Shown: positions 33,565-45,035, numbered from the stretch's first letter. The stretch: DNA of 64,000 nt from Cladopsammia gracilis (GCA_022457155.1 JAJGOT010000499.1:166001-230000), one strand, 5' to 3'. Notes: generated by a model not told the origin, from the letters alone. A program made the numbers and translations.

Positions 33565-33721
33565 GATTAAAAGTAAGAGTTTGCTCGGATAACAAAATTG
33601 AGCTTGACCTGCGATAGCAACGAGCGTATGACTGAATAACGCGTGACCGACGCGAGGCTTATATTACTACAGTGACATCATTGCATCAATTACCCATCCT
33701 CACGGAGGTGACGACGGACAC
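33565..33721. other. DIRS-like upstream region and junction with gypsy gag
   Basis: No coding. The gypsy gag frame on the right breaks at about 33722, so the DIRS-like element probably begins between here and 33600. Confidence 0.4.
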
Positions 33722-34230
33722 CTAGTTATGTTCAAAAGTTTTGCTAGGGTTAGATCGTCTGTGCGATATAACTTGGAGTTCAGGTTTCTATCTTTGATAT
33801 GTGTGAGCAGTTGATCTCTTGTCATGTTGTCCTTCTCCTCTCCGTACTCACAATGCTCAGCCAAGCTGCTAAGTCTTGTGACAAAGTTATTGATTCTCTC
33901 ACCTGGTGTGTGTTTTGCCGCGAGAAAGGTCTGTCTTGCCATCGGGATGTTCTTCTTCAAATTAAAATGTTCAGTAAGAGAGTCCATCACTTTCTTGTAA
34001 TCTTTGGAGTCGCCTTTCGTCTCTTCAGGAATGGTTCTAAAGATTTCTCTCACGCCGGCTCCTTAATGCAAAAGAAGAGCTTGCTGTTGTGCTGGGTCTT
34101 CGACCCCTGATGCTGTGACGAATAGCTCGAACTCATCCTTCCAAATTTGCCAATGCTGCTTGAGAGTGGTGGGCTCGCCAACAGTGTCGAATGCTTGAAG
34201 GCCAGTTAATCCGCTTAAACAGACGGCCAT
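33722..34230 (-). pseudogene. Ty3/gypsy Gag (element A), interrupted
   Basis: Starts with ATG at 34230 (MAVCLSGLTGLQAFDTVGEP) and reads QHWQIWKDEFELFVTASGV, a TAA at about 34063, then REIFRTIPEETKGDSKDYKK, DSLTEHFNLKKNIPMARQTF, GERINNFVTRLSSLAEHCEY and DRNLNSKLYRTDDLTLAKLL. This is a gypsy gag matrix/capsid region. The frame ends at the junction with the DIRS-like element. A primer-binding-site-like sequence lies just upstream. Confidence 0.82.
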
Positions 34231-34248
34231 GTTGCTTTGCTAAATTTA

Positions 34249-34262
34249 TCCTCGTCGCCAAA
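34249..34262 (-). promoter_or_regulatory. gypsy primer-binding-site-like sequence
   Basis: The minus strand reads CACATTTGGCGACGAGGATA. The TGGCGACGAGGA segment sits 18 nt upstream of the gag ATG, right after a possible LTR end in CA. That is the position and style of a tRNA primer-binding site in animal gypsy elements. Confidence 0.55.
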
Positions 34263-34560
34263 TGTGATGGTTAAGGGAAACTGTCGAGAACTCACACAAA
34301 TGCCACAAACACAAGCTGTTTTAATCTTCAAGATGGCGGGTCGTCCAAGAAGCACATGGTTATTTAGTCACATGACTAGAGCATCACTTCCGGTACACTA
34401 CACCACTTCTGGTACACTACACTGCCTTTGTTCACAGGAAATATACAGCAACACTGATTTAAAACCTCTCTTCTATGAGTCATGATTTTAGAATGGTTGA
34501 AAAGGACCTGAGTAAATCTTAGGGTAAATTTAATCATGCTGAAATATTGTCAACACTAGC
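34263..34560 (-). other. Possible gypsy 5' LTR
   Basis: The position upstream of the putative primer-binding site suggests LTR sequence. It contains a small direct repeat (CCGGTACACTACACCACTTC / CTGGTACACTACACTGCC). No second LTR was found, so the boundaries are uncertain. Confidence 0.35.
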
Positions 34561-34579
34561 TCACCATTTTCACCTTTAA

Positions 34580-34676
34580 CTGCAGGTCTCACACTTGTTG
34601 CTTTCCACATCACTAGTACTATTGCCAAGGTTGTCAGAACTAAGTATATCGATGTCACCAACAGTTATTGACTGCA
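34580..34676 (-). CDS. Possible exon
   Basis: The minus strand has an acceptor TTTATTGCAG and then SITVGDIDILSSDNLGNSTS, DVESNKCETCS, stop. An alternative frame is open after an early stop and ends at a GTGAGC donor. No family is recognised. Confidence 0.25.
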
Positions 34677-34739
34677 ATAAATTACAACAAATTAAAAAGG
34701 GATTTAAATTTCCATAAATTATTACATAACTACGGTAAT

Positions 34740-36245
34740 AATGATAAAGTAATAGCGGAGCTCTCGCCGGGCCGAAGGCCCGGCTGCGCAGCCCCATACT
34801 CATAGAACTGATGCCCGCATTTTTCATGGTCATGGCTAGTGGAATGTTTCGCGGGCGCATGTGTGTGCCGCCCGCATGCGCCCGTGTTGGGCAATTTTGA
34901 AACCAAAGCGAGGCTGTGTTTTTCGCGAGGCTACATGGCCAATGTGACATGAGCTTGGTAAACACGGCAGTTGGAGCTGTGTTTAGCGGTGAAAACTGTT
35001 TTAAAGTATTTCCCTGCATTTTTTCGCGGTTGGCTACTCAAGACAGGTTTCACATTTTTCAAACAGTGGTCAAGACCGCATTTGAGGCTGCGTAACTCTG
35101 CAAATCAAGCGTTTTTGGAGGAATATAGAGCTAAGTGCTTATTTTTAAACCTGATTTCGTTTTAAATTGAAGCTGGTAGCTCGTCGAAGCATTTGTTTAC
35201 AACTAAACTCTTTTGAGTTTACTTATTGTGCTTCCGACCTTTTCGCCTTAGTTTAAAAGCTCAATATCATTAGTTTACTGTTCTATATTGTGCAAATTTT
35301 TAGGTTATATGTTGGCTACACAGCCGTCAGCTCGGTAAACACTTTAAAAGTTGGATGTTTCGCAGTGTTTAGCGGAGCAGTTAAGTCGTTATTTCCCTGC
35401 ATTTTTTCGTGGTTTGCTACTCAAGACAGGGATAATTAATTAAGGGATACTCAGAAGCCGCTTCAGTGGAAAAAGAAGAACTTTCAGGGATAAAATCTTG
35501 CTTCGAGGAACCCTCATACGTTTTTACCAATGCAGGAGCAATGCGGGAAGATGTCTTGTTTTTATTACGGATTTCAGATTTCAGAACCGAAGAAGCGGAG
35601 TTTTAACGAATTTCCAAGCGGTCCAGTGACTTAAAGGTAAAATAAATCACATTTTTCGATGGGAATTGATGTTGATATCAATTTTTGATTGACTTTTCCT
35701 TTGTGTTCTCTTAAATTTTGGAGACATGTTTATGAAACGTGCTCAAATTAAGTCGTGTTTGTTATCTTGAATTTCATCGAGGAGAGCTCTGCCTTGATGC
35801 GCTATTAATGGTATACGTGTTTTTAAACATAAACTAATGGAGATTTGAATAACATTTTTCGAAAGAAGATTGTGTTGTCCATTTTTATGTGTTTGTTCAT
35901 TCATTACATAGATTGAAAAGCGATTTTATGTAAACAAAACAAGACTTAGATTGAATGTCAGGCTTCACTCGCGTCGCCTTATGCAAATATGTGTGTATTT
36001 TTGCAATTTTGATTTCCAAATCAGTTTCTCGGGCAATTTTTGACAAACAAAAACTGTATTTTATTCGGAAAGTAGTCGTACTAGTTATTCTAGACAGAGA
36101 AAACTTGTTTTTGTGAACTTTGTACTGTGTTGAGAATTGCTAAAATTGAAAAATAGCCCGGTCGTCAATCTTAATCCTTTCACCTTAGTTAAGTTTCACC
36201 TTAGTTAAGCTTGTTCCTTTTCTCCAGCTCATTTCGATTTTTATC
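34740..36245. repeat. Dispersed repeat with internal near-duplicates
   Basis: The motif TTTCCCTGCATTTTTTCGYG followed by GTTTGCTACTCAAGACAGG occurs at about 35010 and 35390, and again at about 42040. A second shared piece (GAGAATTGCTAAAATTGAAAA) is near 36130 and 42160. The left edge contains a GC-rich palindrome (GCCGGGCCGAAGGCCCGGC, 34765-34783). These are copies of one repeat family. No coding capacity is seen. Confidence 0.7.
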
Positions 36246-36249
36246 GTAA

Positions 36250-36637
36250 TTTGTACTTGCAAGAACTTGTTAATTTAACATTCCAAACCGAATTTTTGAA
36301 CAAACTTGAAAACAGATTAAGTGAGAGCGAAATTTTATCCTGCGAAGGATTTTTATCTTTGGCTGAAATAATACCCACGCAATGCGTGGACTTTCTTCAG
36401 GGAAAACCCCAGGTTCAGACGGATTACCTCAAGAATTTTACGCTAAATTCTGGGATCTTTTAGGCCCTATTCTGTTCGAAATTATAAATTTAGTTTGGAA
36501 AATAATTCTCTCAGTGATTCAATGGAAGGAGGCGTGACTAGATTACTTTACAAGAAAGATGATAAGAAAAACCTCAAAAATTGGTGGCCCGGCCATTTCG
36601 CTACTCAATGTTGATTACAAAATTTGTTCAGAAGCTC
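36250..36637 (+). pseudogene. L1/Tx1-like LINE reverse transcriptase, 5' piece
   Basis: The plus strand reads NLTFQTEFLNKLENRLSESE, then GKTPGSDGLPQEFYAKFWDL (the conserved SGKSPGxDGLP region before RT motif A), then GVTRLLYKKDDKKNLKNW, then ISLLNVDYKICSEAL. Small frameshifts occur. The gene is cut at 36640 by a PIF-Harbinger insertion and resumes at 40195. Confidence 0.8.
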
Positions 36638-36917
36638 TAAGGCCCCGTCCACACGTTACCGGATATTTTTGAATCCGCAAATTTTTCTTTCCGGATTCAA
36701 AAAAATCCCCGTCCACACGTAGCGTATTCAAATCGAATTCACCCGTCCACACGCATCCGATGGTATCCGGATAACTCTGGATTTACTCTAGTGTCCAGGG
36801 CCCCTCTGCAATACAATGTCTTCAGAGCATGCGCGAGCATGCGCCATAGAGCGCGCGTTGAGGCGGGAAATCGCTTCGTGCTTTTCAGTGCATTTCCACT
36901 TAAAAATCAACTTTAAA

Positions 36918-37923
36918 ATGTCGAAATCGAAACAAAATCCGAAGAAAGCCGACAAGAAAGCTGTTGATTCCTTTGTTTGGACCGATGATGAAGTTGAATT
37001 GCTGCTCAAGGTCACAATGGAGTACAAAACTTCAAGAGCAATCGAGAATGTCGACTGGGAGTCTTGTCAAAGCAAGTATGGCGACATATTCCAACTCTTT
37101 ATCGATCAATATCCTACACCGGAGAACGCAGTGGCCATTGAAAAGGATTTTCCACATAAAAAGGAACAAATTGTCCAGTCGAGTTTGACATCCAAGCTCA
37201 AAATGATTCGCAAAAAGTTCAGGCAAGCGGTAGACTCTGGACGGAAAAGCGGACATGGCCGCGTTGTGCTGCTCTATTTTGAGTTATGCGAAGAGATATG
37301 GGGCGGTTCTCCTGCAACAACAACGATAGCAGACGGGATAGAGACAACTGATGTGGACTTGGAAAACTGTGATAGTCCCAACAGTCCAGTGTCGACACAA
37401 ACAGCCATATCTGACAGCCCTGAATTAGAGTGTGGATAGTCCTGAAAGTGATGCTGGCATAACAGATAAGTATTCGACCCCAGGCCCTTCATCTTCCAAT
37501 GGGACAGTAAAGGAAAGGAGAGATCTCCTCAATGCTAGATTAACAGGTCACAAGAGGGAGAAACTGAAAAGGAAACTACCTGTGGACACTCAACTTTTGA
37601 GTGTTTCTCAAGAAGAGCTTGAGATCAAAAAACAACTGCTAGAAAAAATGGAAAATATGGATAAGGCCTACTCCAATCACATGGACAAACTAACCTCCAA
37701 CATGGAGAAACTAACCGAGTCAATATTAGATGGGTTTGCACTGATGCGACAGATCATGTGTCCTGTGCCAGACATGATGCAGTCACGTTACATGGTACCA
37801 CAACCACAGGCAAACTACATGGTTCCACATACAGCACCTGCAAATACTCCACCAACTGGTGGTACTGTAAATAATGGACATTTTTCATTTACACAGTCGT
37901 TGTACTCAAATGACAAATACTAA
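36918..37923 (+). pseudogene. Harbinger Myb/SANT-like DNA-binding protein, one frameshift
   Basis: In Harbinger elements this partner protein helps bring the transposase to the nucleus and the element ends. The frame from ATG 36918 (MSKSKQNPKKADKKAV) has a trihelix/Myb-like domain: FVWTDDEVELLLKVTMEYKT, WESCQSKYGDIFQLF, VQSSLTSKLKMIRKKFRQAV and GRVVLLYFELCEEIWGG. It ends at 37439. The next frame (from about 37432) continues with DSPESDAGITDKYSTPGPSS, a basic stretch GHKREKLKRKLP and a coiled-coil tail. A small indel at about 37430 thus splits one protein. An in-frame ATG at 36822 upstream is possible, but 36918 gives the usual short leader. Confidence 0.82.
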
Positions 37924-38658
37924 CATTTTTTAATCTGAGGCAATGCCATGGATAATGTAACACTAAAGCCAATGTTGCATGATTGTAGTGAGCGATTGCA
38001 TAATTGTGATTACAGTGTAGTTTGTTTTGTCATTTCTTCTTAAGAGTACAGTTGTGCTGGTTACCTCTCAAATCCAAACAGGATAGTAAAATAAAACAGT
38101 TTTTTCACACTTCAAAAAATATGTTTCTGATCATCGGGCTATGGCTCTTCCTGAGTGTAGCTTCTTCTCTGTCTTCGAGGAAAGCCAGGATCATGTCATG
38201 CCGGCCATATCAACATTTATTTATTTTTTTTTTTCAAGTGGCCCCCCTTTTTCCCTCATTTTTTTTCGGTAGCCCCCCCTTTGAGGCCAATATTTCTTGG
38301 GTGACCCCCCCCTAAATTCCACCAGCCCCCCCTACCTCTTAAAAAATGAACGGTCCCTGATTGGATAAAATATTACTCATAAATTGCTTTCACAACAGTG
38401 ATGCAAAGTTTAAACATGTCATGTAACTCTAAGCAATGCTTTGGAACATTAATTGTAACCCATGTAAGAACCATATTTGGAGAACAGTCTACCATTTTTT
38501 TCGTAGAACATGCATGCTGATGTAGCAGATCAATGGCAATGTTTTCCAAATATGGTACCTATTTGGGTCATGAACAGTTCACAGCAAAGCACTTAATAAG
38601 TAATCTATGTTTGTTACATATTTCAACTGTTTCTGGTGACACAGGTGCATTAATCAAT
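37924..38658. other. Non-coding interior of the Harbinger element
   Basis: The region between the two convergent genes. It contains poly-T and C-rich tracts (38220-38335) that look like a small embedded repeat. No gene. Confidence 0.5.
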
Positions 38659-39645
38659 CTAGGGGTCAAAATAGTTGGTGAGAACTCTTCTAACTTTCTT
38701 CCCTTCAGCTTCATTACAGCTGGTTCTGTAGTTGAAGGAATCCACTACAGGCTGGAAGTGTCTGTCATAGTTAACGGCTGAAGAAACTTTGTCATCTCCT
38801 ATTGTCTCATTGTGAAGTTCACAAAAGTTGTGTAGTACAAAACACGCATATATTACACTTGCAATGTCATTAATGTTGATGTCCATCGCTCTTTTCAATG
38901 CACCAAACCTTGCTTTTATTCTGCCAAATGCACACTCGATCACCATCCGTGACTGGCAAAGAGTCAACCCAAAATACTGCTCATGGACTGTAGCTCCTCC
39001 ATTTGCATACTCCTTCATGAGATAGGGCATAAGGGGATATGCTGGGTCTCCGAGGAGAAATACTCCAACAGGATCCTCGTCAGGTAGGATGTGTCGACTG
39101 CAGGGTGGTATTTTTCCACTCTTTAGGAACTCGTTCAATTTTGAGTTGGAAAATACTCTTGCATCATGCACACTTCCTGGCCACTTAACCACCACGTCCA
39201 TAAAACAATATTTATAATCGCAAGTGGCCTGAACATTCAAAGTATGCCGTCCTTTTCTGTTAACATAATCTGTGGAATTCAATCTTGGCTGTTTAATTTC
39301 AATGTGAGTTCCATCAATTGCTCCAAGGCACTGAGGGAAACCATGTGATCGATTAAAATTTCTTACATGATCCTTGACCTCTTCTTCTGTGAAAGGCAGC
39401 TTGATGTATCTGGTTCCTAGTTGTAAGGTGATAGCTTTGCATACTTTCCAGATTATTTTAGACACAACTTGACGGGATAGCCTGAAAGCGTTTGCCGTTT
39501 TTCGCAAGCGACCCTCGTCATTTAAGTAATAAAGGGTGACTGCGACCTGTTTGACGACATCAACTGGAGCCCGCATTACTGTAGTCGTGCCCTCGATGTA
39601 TGGCCTCAGCTGGTCAGCTAGTTTGTACAGTGAACTACGGCTCAT
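38659..39645 (-). CDS. PIF-Harbinger DDE transposase
   Basis: A 328-residue uninterrupted frame. The N-terminal helical region is [20 protein letters not shown], followed by an HTH-like segment ([20 protein letters not shown]). The DDE_Tnp_4 catalytic core shows [12 protein letters not shown] (Asp 111), [26 protein letters not shown] (Asp 200) and [14 protein letters not shown] (Glu 237). Thus all three acidic residues are present. The C-terminal end is [11 protein letters not shown]. The length fits the core of the family, though an upstream exon or N-terminal extension may lie at 39646-39950. It may be the most intact enzyme in the window. Confidence 0.92.
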   Translation of the reverse strand: MSRSSLYKLADQLRPYIEGTTTVMRAPVDVVKQVAVTLYYLNDEGRLRKTANAFRLSRQVVSKIIWKVCKAITLQLGTRYIKLPFTEEEVKDHVRNFNRSHGFPQCLGAIDGTHIEIKQPRLNSTDYVNRKGRHTLNVQATCDYKYCFMDVVVKWPGSVHDARVFSNSKLNEFLKSGKIPPCSRHILPDEDPVGVFLLGDPAYPLMPYLMKEYANGGATVHEQYFGLTLCQSRMVIECAFGRIKARFGALKRAMDININDIASVIYACFVLHNFCELHNETIGDDKVSSAVNYDRHFQPVVDSFNYRTSCNEAEGKKVRRVLTNYFDP

Positions 39646-40191
39646 GCGGAAATTTTCGCGCCACTCTTCTGTGATTACAATCTCACCAACAAAATTGTCC
39701 CACCACGCACTGGTTCGTCCTGGTTGAACCCAGAATCGTCGGGGATGGGGTTGCCTTCCCAGTCATTTCAACTGCCTTTGGCGTCCGATTCGTCCATTAG
39801 ACAACGAGAGAAGCTTGAAAATGTTGGCTCTCTCTTTCACATGGTTTAAGTGTACAGTTAACATAGCAAAATTTACCTGTACACAGGCTATAAGACTTGA
39901 AATAAGTCCAAGAAAAAGACAAACTAGATTTACACGTTGTGCCGCCATATTGGTTTATTGCGCGGTAAGAGTCTGGGGACGATTTTGCACGTCATCGGAT
40001 TCGAAAATATTCGGATTCCACAGTCCACACGTTATCGGATTCGTTGCGAATTTATTTTTTTCCGCTTTGGAGAGCGGATTCAAAAATATCCGAATTCGCT
40101 GCTGAATTCGCCGGATGCGTGTGGACGGAAGCCGTATCCGGAAAGAAAAATTTGCGGATTCAAAAATATCCGGATACGTGTGGACGGGGCC
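39646..40191. other. Harbinger 5' transposase region and right terminal inverted repeat
   Basis: An N-terminal extension of the transposase is possible on the minus strand (to about 39770). From about 40000 the sequence consists of terminal and subterminal inverted repeats rich in GGATTCAAAAATATCCG words. Confidence 0.6.
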
Positions 40192-40194
40192 TAA

Positions 40195-41280
40195 CAGACT
40201 TTCAAAAGTGTTACCCTCGATTATTTCAAGAAGATCAAACTTGTTCCGTCCCAGGTAGGACAATTTTTGAGAATTTATTTCTCTTGTGTGACACTCTAGA
40301 TTATATAAATATTACCAAGTATCTTGCTGAATATTGATCAAGAGAAAGCCTTTGACAGGGTAGAAAAACATTGGTAAACTTTTTACCAATGTTTTAAGTC
40401 GTTTTGGATTTTGCCCTAATTTCCAGCGTCGATTTCTACATTATACTGTCAAGCAAATATGAAAATTATAGTTAATGGTTTTTTGACTAAAGAAATTCCA
40501 CTCGAGTGGGGGGTGAGGCAGGGAGATCCTCGGTCTCCACTTTTGTACGTTTTATGCGCAGACGTTTTTGCTACCAGTATAAGAAAGCCTGAGGAAAGCG
40601 TTTTAAAATTCACCAATGAATGCGGATGACTCCACATGTTTTATAAACGATATTTTTTCTCTAGACAAATTGTTTACCTTACTTCACAAATACCAGACAG
40701 GTACAGGGACTAAATTAAATGTGGCAAAGAGTACAGAAGCCATGAAGTTAGGAGCTTGGTGCTCACGTCCGGACACTCCGTATGGCCTGACGTGGGTGTC
40801 AAGAATGCGAATCTTGGGTGTCTGGTTTAGCAATGGTACTGCAAATGTGGAAGCAGATAACTGGTTACCACGCCTTTCCAAGCTAGATTAAAATTTGAAC
40901 CTGTGGAAGGGTGTGGGGTGTTTTCACTCCCACCCTATCGGCACTACTCAATACTAGGTTTTTAGTCAATATTAAGACTATTTTCTTTTACCTAATCCAT
41001 GGACTTCTGCTGATGACGAGAATGACATGCGAGCATGCTTTTTCATTAAGACCATACTTTATGGTATATGGGTTTTTCGAAACAAAGCAACTTTTCACAA
41101 TGGCACCGAGAACTCTCGGGCCACTGTAAGGGACATAAGGAATGACATCACAACACAGTTGCAAATTGACCGGGGAGAGTACTTTGCACATTTTTGGGCG
41201 GGGGTGTGCCGCTGGGACTCTGAGACCCTTAACCTATACTATACCATTTTAGCTGCATTTTGCAACCTTATTCTAGACTA
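40195..41280 (+). pseudogene. L1/Tx1-like LINE reverse transcriptase, 3' piece
   Basis: Continues the LINE at 36250-36637. The plus strand reads, across frameshifts, DQTCSVPGRTIFENLFLLCD, LINIDQEKAFDRVE (motif A region), a degenerate motif B (GGVRQGDPRSP-like), NADDSTCFINDIFSLDKLF (motif C region), TGTKLNVAKSTEAMKLGAW, MRILGVWFSNGTANVE, and a C-terminal region FIKTILYGIWVFRNKATFHN. Many stops and shifts show that it was decayed. Removing the Harbinger element and one TAA copy would make the two LINE halves contiguous. Confidence 0.82.
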
Positions 41281-41989
41281 AACACCGAAAAATCCTACCT
41301 TATCCTAGACCTTTTCTAGACTCGCTATTTTGCAGAAACTCATTCACTATCACAGTCTAAGATACCAGGGGTCAGTAAAAATGTCGTACAGCACACCTTA
41401 CCGATTAATAAATGCCATTTGCCAGTAAACCACGTCTAGTGTCTCTAGTCTAAATTCTTCATGCAACTGATCAGTTTTGCGGAAAATGATACCCTATTCT
41501 AGACCAAAAGTCTCTGATTACTATACCCTATCCCAGACTAAACTGCCTGAAAACCATACCCTTCACAGTGGCACATACCTATATAGCTCATATATGGGAG
41601 TACCCCCCCCCCCCCACCGCGAACAGAAATTTTCTGCTTTGTGGTGTCATCCGAATATTTGTGGAATACAACAGTCAAAGCTTGTGACTAATAATTTAGG
41701 TACTGGCAACTCATCATTCATTACCAGAAATGACTAAAGTAATCATGTGCAAACCAGAAAGGACTTTCAAGTGGACCAAACGACCGGAAATGAATTTTAT
41801 AAATAATCCCTTGTGGACTAGACTTTCAAGTGACTGTAAACCGGAACTGACCTTGTATTATTGTAACCGGAAATCACTAGCTTTAACTTAGGATGCCTTG
41901 TAACCGGAAATGACTAGCCTCTCAGGATAATATTGTAAACTTTAGGGATTTGTTATTGATAAATAAAACATTTTAAAAGAAAAAAAAAA
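41281..41989. other. Unassigned region with short degenerate repeats
   Basis: Contains a poly-C run (about 41605-41618) and several copies of an AACCGGAAATGACTAG-like word between 41750 and 41930. No gene seen. Confidence 0.45.
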
Positions 41990-42290
41990 CTTTTGTTGTG
42001 TTTAGCGGAGAAAACGGTTTGCAAAATCATTTTTCCCTGCTTTTTTTCGCGGTTTGCTACTCAAGAGAGGTTTCACATTTCTCAAACAGTGTGTTTTTTT
42101 TGTATTTGTGCAGTCTAAATGTAATGTGCAGACGGTCGCGTAATAAGCTTACTGTTTTTGAGAATTGCTAAAATTGAAAAATAGCCTGGTCATCAATCGG
42201 AATTCTAATTTTTCTTGTGCTTCCGACCTTTCACCTAAGTTAAGCTTATCAACATCGTTTCTGTTCAGAGAGCTCCACTGTTAGGCTAAG
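41990..42290. repeat. Truncated copy of the 34.7-36.2 kb dispersed repeat
   Basis: Shares TGTTTAGCGGAGAAAACGG, TTTTTTCGCGGTTTGCTACT, GGTTTCACATTT and GAGAATTGCTAAAATTGAAA with the 34970-36150 region, in the same order but with the middle deleted. Confidence 0.75.
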
Positions 42291-42568
42291 CCTATCTATA
42301 AATTACTTTAGGTCCCAAAAAGTGAGCAGCAGCTAATTTCTCCTGAAAACATCGATACTTGATCAAATATACAGCCCATGAAGATAAAGGGCATCACCAT
42401 AGATAAAAATTTAATATGTTAGGCACTCCCCCAACCTGAGAACCATAACAAAAAAGCAGAGAGTAGTGAGAATATGCATGTTCATACTGGTACTGGAAAA
42501 CTTTTTTCTGGTTACTACTGCTTACTGGCAAGAATATGGTGTAGTGCAACTCAGTTCACTTACTTCAT

Positions 42569-42680
42569 CTCCCTGGCTATCAGTGTTTGAATCACTGCTC
42601 ACAGGTATATCATGCCCCACTTTTCTCTTCTTAATTGTCCGTTTGTCAACCTGATATTTGTAACATACAGAAGCCATGTT
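42569..42680 (-). CDS. Possible first exon of an unidentified gene
   Basis: The minus strand reads from ATG at about 42677: MASVCYKYQVDKRTIKKRKV, then GHDIPVSSDSNTDSQGDE, ending at a consensus donor (GAA|GTAAGT). The peptide has a basic cluster (KKRK) and a serine-rich acidic stretch. No family is recognised and no second exon was found. Confidence 0.35.
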
Positions 42681-43105
42681 GTTTATTCCGAACCTCGCAG
42701 AGCATGCGATACAAGTGTATACCACTGGCCGGTATCAGCCACATACGTTACATCTCTCTTCTCATATATGAAACCAATGAAACAAAACCTGGCTAAGGCA
42801 AAACTCTAAATGTTCTAGAATCTAATCTAATACTATAATTCACAAAGGTTTCCCATCACTGTGAATATAAATATGAACAAAAAAAAATAAGTAAAAAATT
42901 AAAATAAAAAAAGTACAAGTTCAGTGATTGGAAGAAAAATAATCAGAAAGTGCCGTTTTAAAAGCGGCCACGCTCGGCTGGTTTGATGGAAGAGGGTAAA
43001 ACGTTCCATTCTTTCAGAGTTCTTGTAAGGAAGTTCTATTTATAAGTGTTGCTATGACTACCAATGTTAATAAAATGATTGTGATGAAAAGAATGTGTAA
43101 GGAAT
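42681..43105. other. Unassigned region and LINE 3' end
   Basis: AT-rich, with A-rich tracts around 42880-42915. From about 42920 it probably belongs to the 3' untranslated part of the minus-strand LINE. Confidence 0.4.
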
Positions 43106-43183
43106 ATCAACCACGATATAACCGTTCACTATTTTGTACATATTGGTAAACCGTGCAATTTTTCGACGCAGTTCTAAAGAATG

Positions 43184-45030
43184 CTAGTTGAGATCGTTTA
43201 AAAGGTTTGTAACTGTTCCGGGTTCCCACACATAGCAGTTTTTTATGAATCTGGCAGCTCTCCGCTGAACTCCTTTGATGTCGTGAATATGCTTTTGCGT
43301 ATGTGGGTCCCAAACGCTGGAGGCGTATTCGAGACGGGGATGAACAAGAGAGACGTATGCTTGACTTTTAACGCTTTGGGGACAGGAGGACAAATTACGT
43401 CTAATGAAACCAAGGGAACGGTTGGCCTTCCCTATAATGTTAATGATGTGATAGTTCCAGTTTAAATTTGAAGACAATTCAATTCCTAAGTAAGGGTGGT
43501 GAGGTACTGAGTCCAAAGGAATGCTGTTCATCGTATATTGATGTACAATGGGATTTCTAGATCGATGAATCCTGAGAACTTTACACTTGTCATAATTAAA
43601 TGACATTTGCCATACTTTGGACCAGGCTACTAAGCTATCAAGGTCTTGCTGCAAGGTATCGGTGTTGTCCCTGCTGTTCACAATCCCATATAGGAGCGTG
43701 TCGTCCGCAAAAAGTCTAATTTGGGAGTTGATATTTGTATTTATATCGTTGATATAGATAAGGAACATTAAGGGGCCGAGCACAGTGCCCTGTGGAACAC
43801 CAGACATAACCGGCACTGGGGCTGAAGTTTCTCCATCCACTATAACAGTTTGATTTCTGTTACATAGCCATGCTTGGATCCACCTATTGATGACACCTTG
43901 TACCCCGTATTGTCGCAACTTGAGCAGGAGACGTTGGTGCGGGACGGTATCAAAAGCTTTGGCAAAGTACAGTACAATAACGTCGCTTTGCTTGCCTTGG
44001 TCGAGATTTCTAGCAAGATCTTCAAGAGTGATGAGTAATTGGGTTTCACAAGAATGGCATTTACGGAAACCATGTTGAAAATCAAACAGGATCTTATTCT
44101 CCTCTAGATGGGACATAATGTGACTAAAGATGATGTGCTCCATGATCTTACAGGAAACAGACGTTAGAGAGATGGGTCTGTAGTTCGAGGGGAATGATTT
44201 GTCCCTTTTTTTGAAGATGGCATGTATGTTCGCATTTTTCCAGTCCTTAGGGATGTCCCCGATCTGCTGTGAAAGTGAATAAAACCGTTGCAGGAATGGA
44301 GCAATTTCGTGCTGCATTTTTCAAAACCCAGCAGGGGATCTGATCTGGGCCAGCGGCCTTTTTAGTGTCTAGATTACCTAACAGCTTAGCAATACCAGCA
44401 GAATTAAATTGCAAGTGTAAAATGTCTGGGTGGGCTTGTGGTAAAGATGGAAGGTTCTCAGTATCTTCCTGTGTAAAGATTGACTCGAATTGTTCCGACA
44501 GGAGATCGGCCTTCCTTTTACTATCATGTACAACCTCTCCATACGTGCTTTCCTTCAAGGCAGAGATACCCACTTTGTCCTTTTTCATTGACTTGATGAA
44601 TGACCAAAAGCGCTTACCCAGGGTAGGACAATCAGTAGTTGTTGCAGTATCAAATAAATTGGAGACGTAATCATTATAAGCCTCTGACAACTTGTTTTTA
44701 AATGCTTTCCTGAAATTCTTAAATTTCGTCCAACATTCTTGGGTTTGGAGTTGCCTTGCTTTGCGATATAAACATAGTTTTTTTCGAATAGCTCTCTTTA
44801 GGGACGGTGTCAACCATGGCACGTGCCATCGTCCAGAGATATTCTTATGCGGGACATTCTGTTCTACTGCTTTTAAAATGGTGGTCTTGAAATGTACCCA
44901 AAGGTCATCAGCTCAGAGACTGAGTTACACTCAATGTGAAGTAGAGCTTCCAGGCCGTTCAAGATGTCATCCCTGAGACTTTCAACATTGGCTCTTTTAA
45001 AGAGAAATATCTTCCTGGGAGTAGTTTTAG
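43184..45030 (-). pseudogene. jockey/CR1-type LINE reverse transcriptase, 5'-truncated
   Basis: Two minus-strand frames form one RT protein. The first (44822-44247) has the endonuclease-RT linker: MPWLTPSLKRAIRKKLCLYR, GKRFWSFIKSMKKDKVGISA, LDTKKAAGPDQIPCWVLKNA. After a one-frame shift the second (44317-43184) has QQIGDIPKDWKNANIHAIFK, YRPISLTSVSCKIMEHIIF, QHGFRKCHSCETQLL, motif A VIVLYFAKAFDTVPH, motif B SGVPQGTVLGPLMFLIYIND, motif C RLFADDTLLYG, and a thumb (HPYLGIELSSNLNWNYH). The motif A Asp is replaced by Tyr (TAC), which should abolish polymerase activity. Coding text upstream extends to about 45030 (KIFLFKRANVESLRDDILNG). Confidence 0.92.
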
Positions 45031-45035
45031 AGTTG

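Larger units (their letters stand above)
36638..40194. mobile_element. PIF-Harbinger transposon with TAA target duplication
   Basis: The element occupies 36641-40191 (3551 bp), flanked by TAA at 36638-36640 and TAA at 40192-40194. Its ends are long inverted repeats: GGCCCCGTCCACACGTTACC at the left mirrors GGATACGTGTGGACGGGGCC at the right, with the match extending over about 54 bp. Subterminal copies of GTCCACACG/CGTGTGGAC also occur. Inside are the two genes expected of the superfamily: a Myb/SANT-like DNA-binding protein (+) and a DDE transposase (-), convergently arranged. Confidence 0.95.

Noticed and set aside
41600..41620. Poly-C runs (also near 2380 and 2575) as biological signals
   Set aside because: Long C homopolymers are common assembly or sequencing trouble spots and show no conserved context here.
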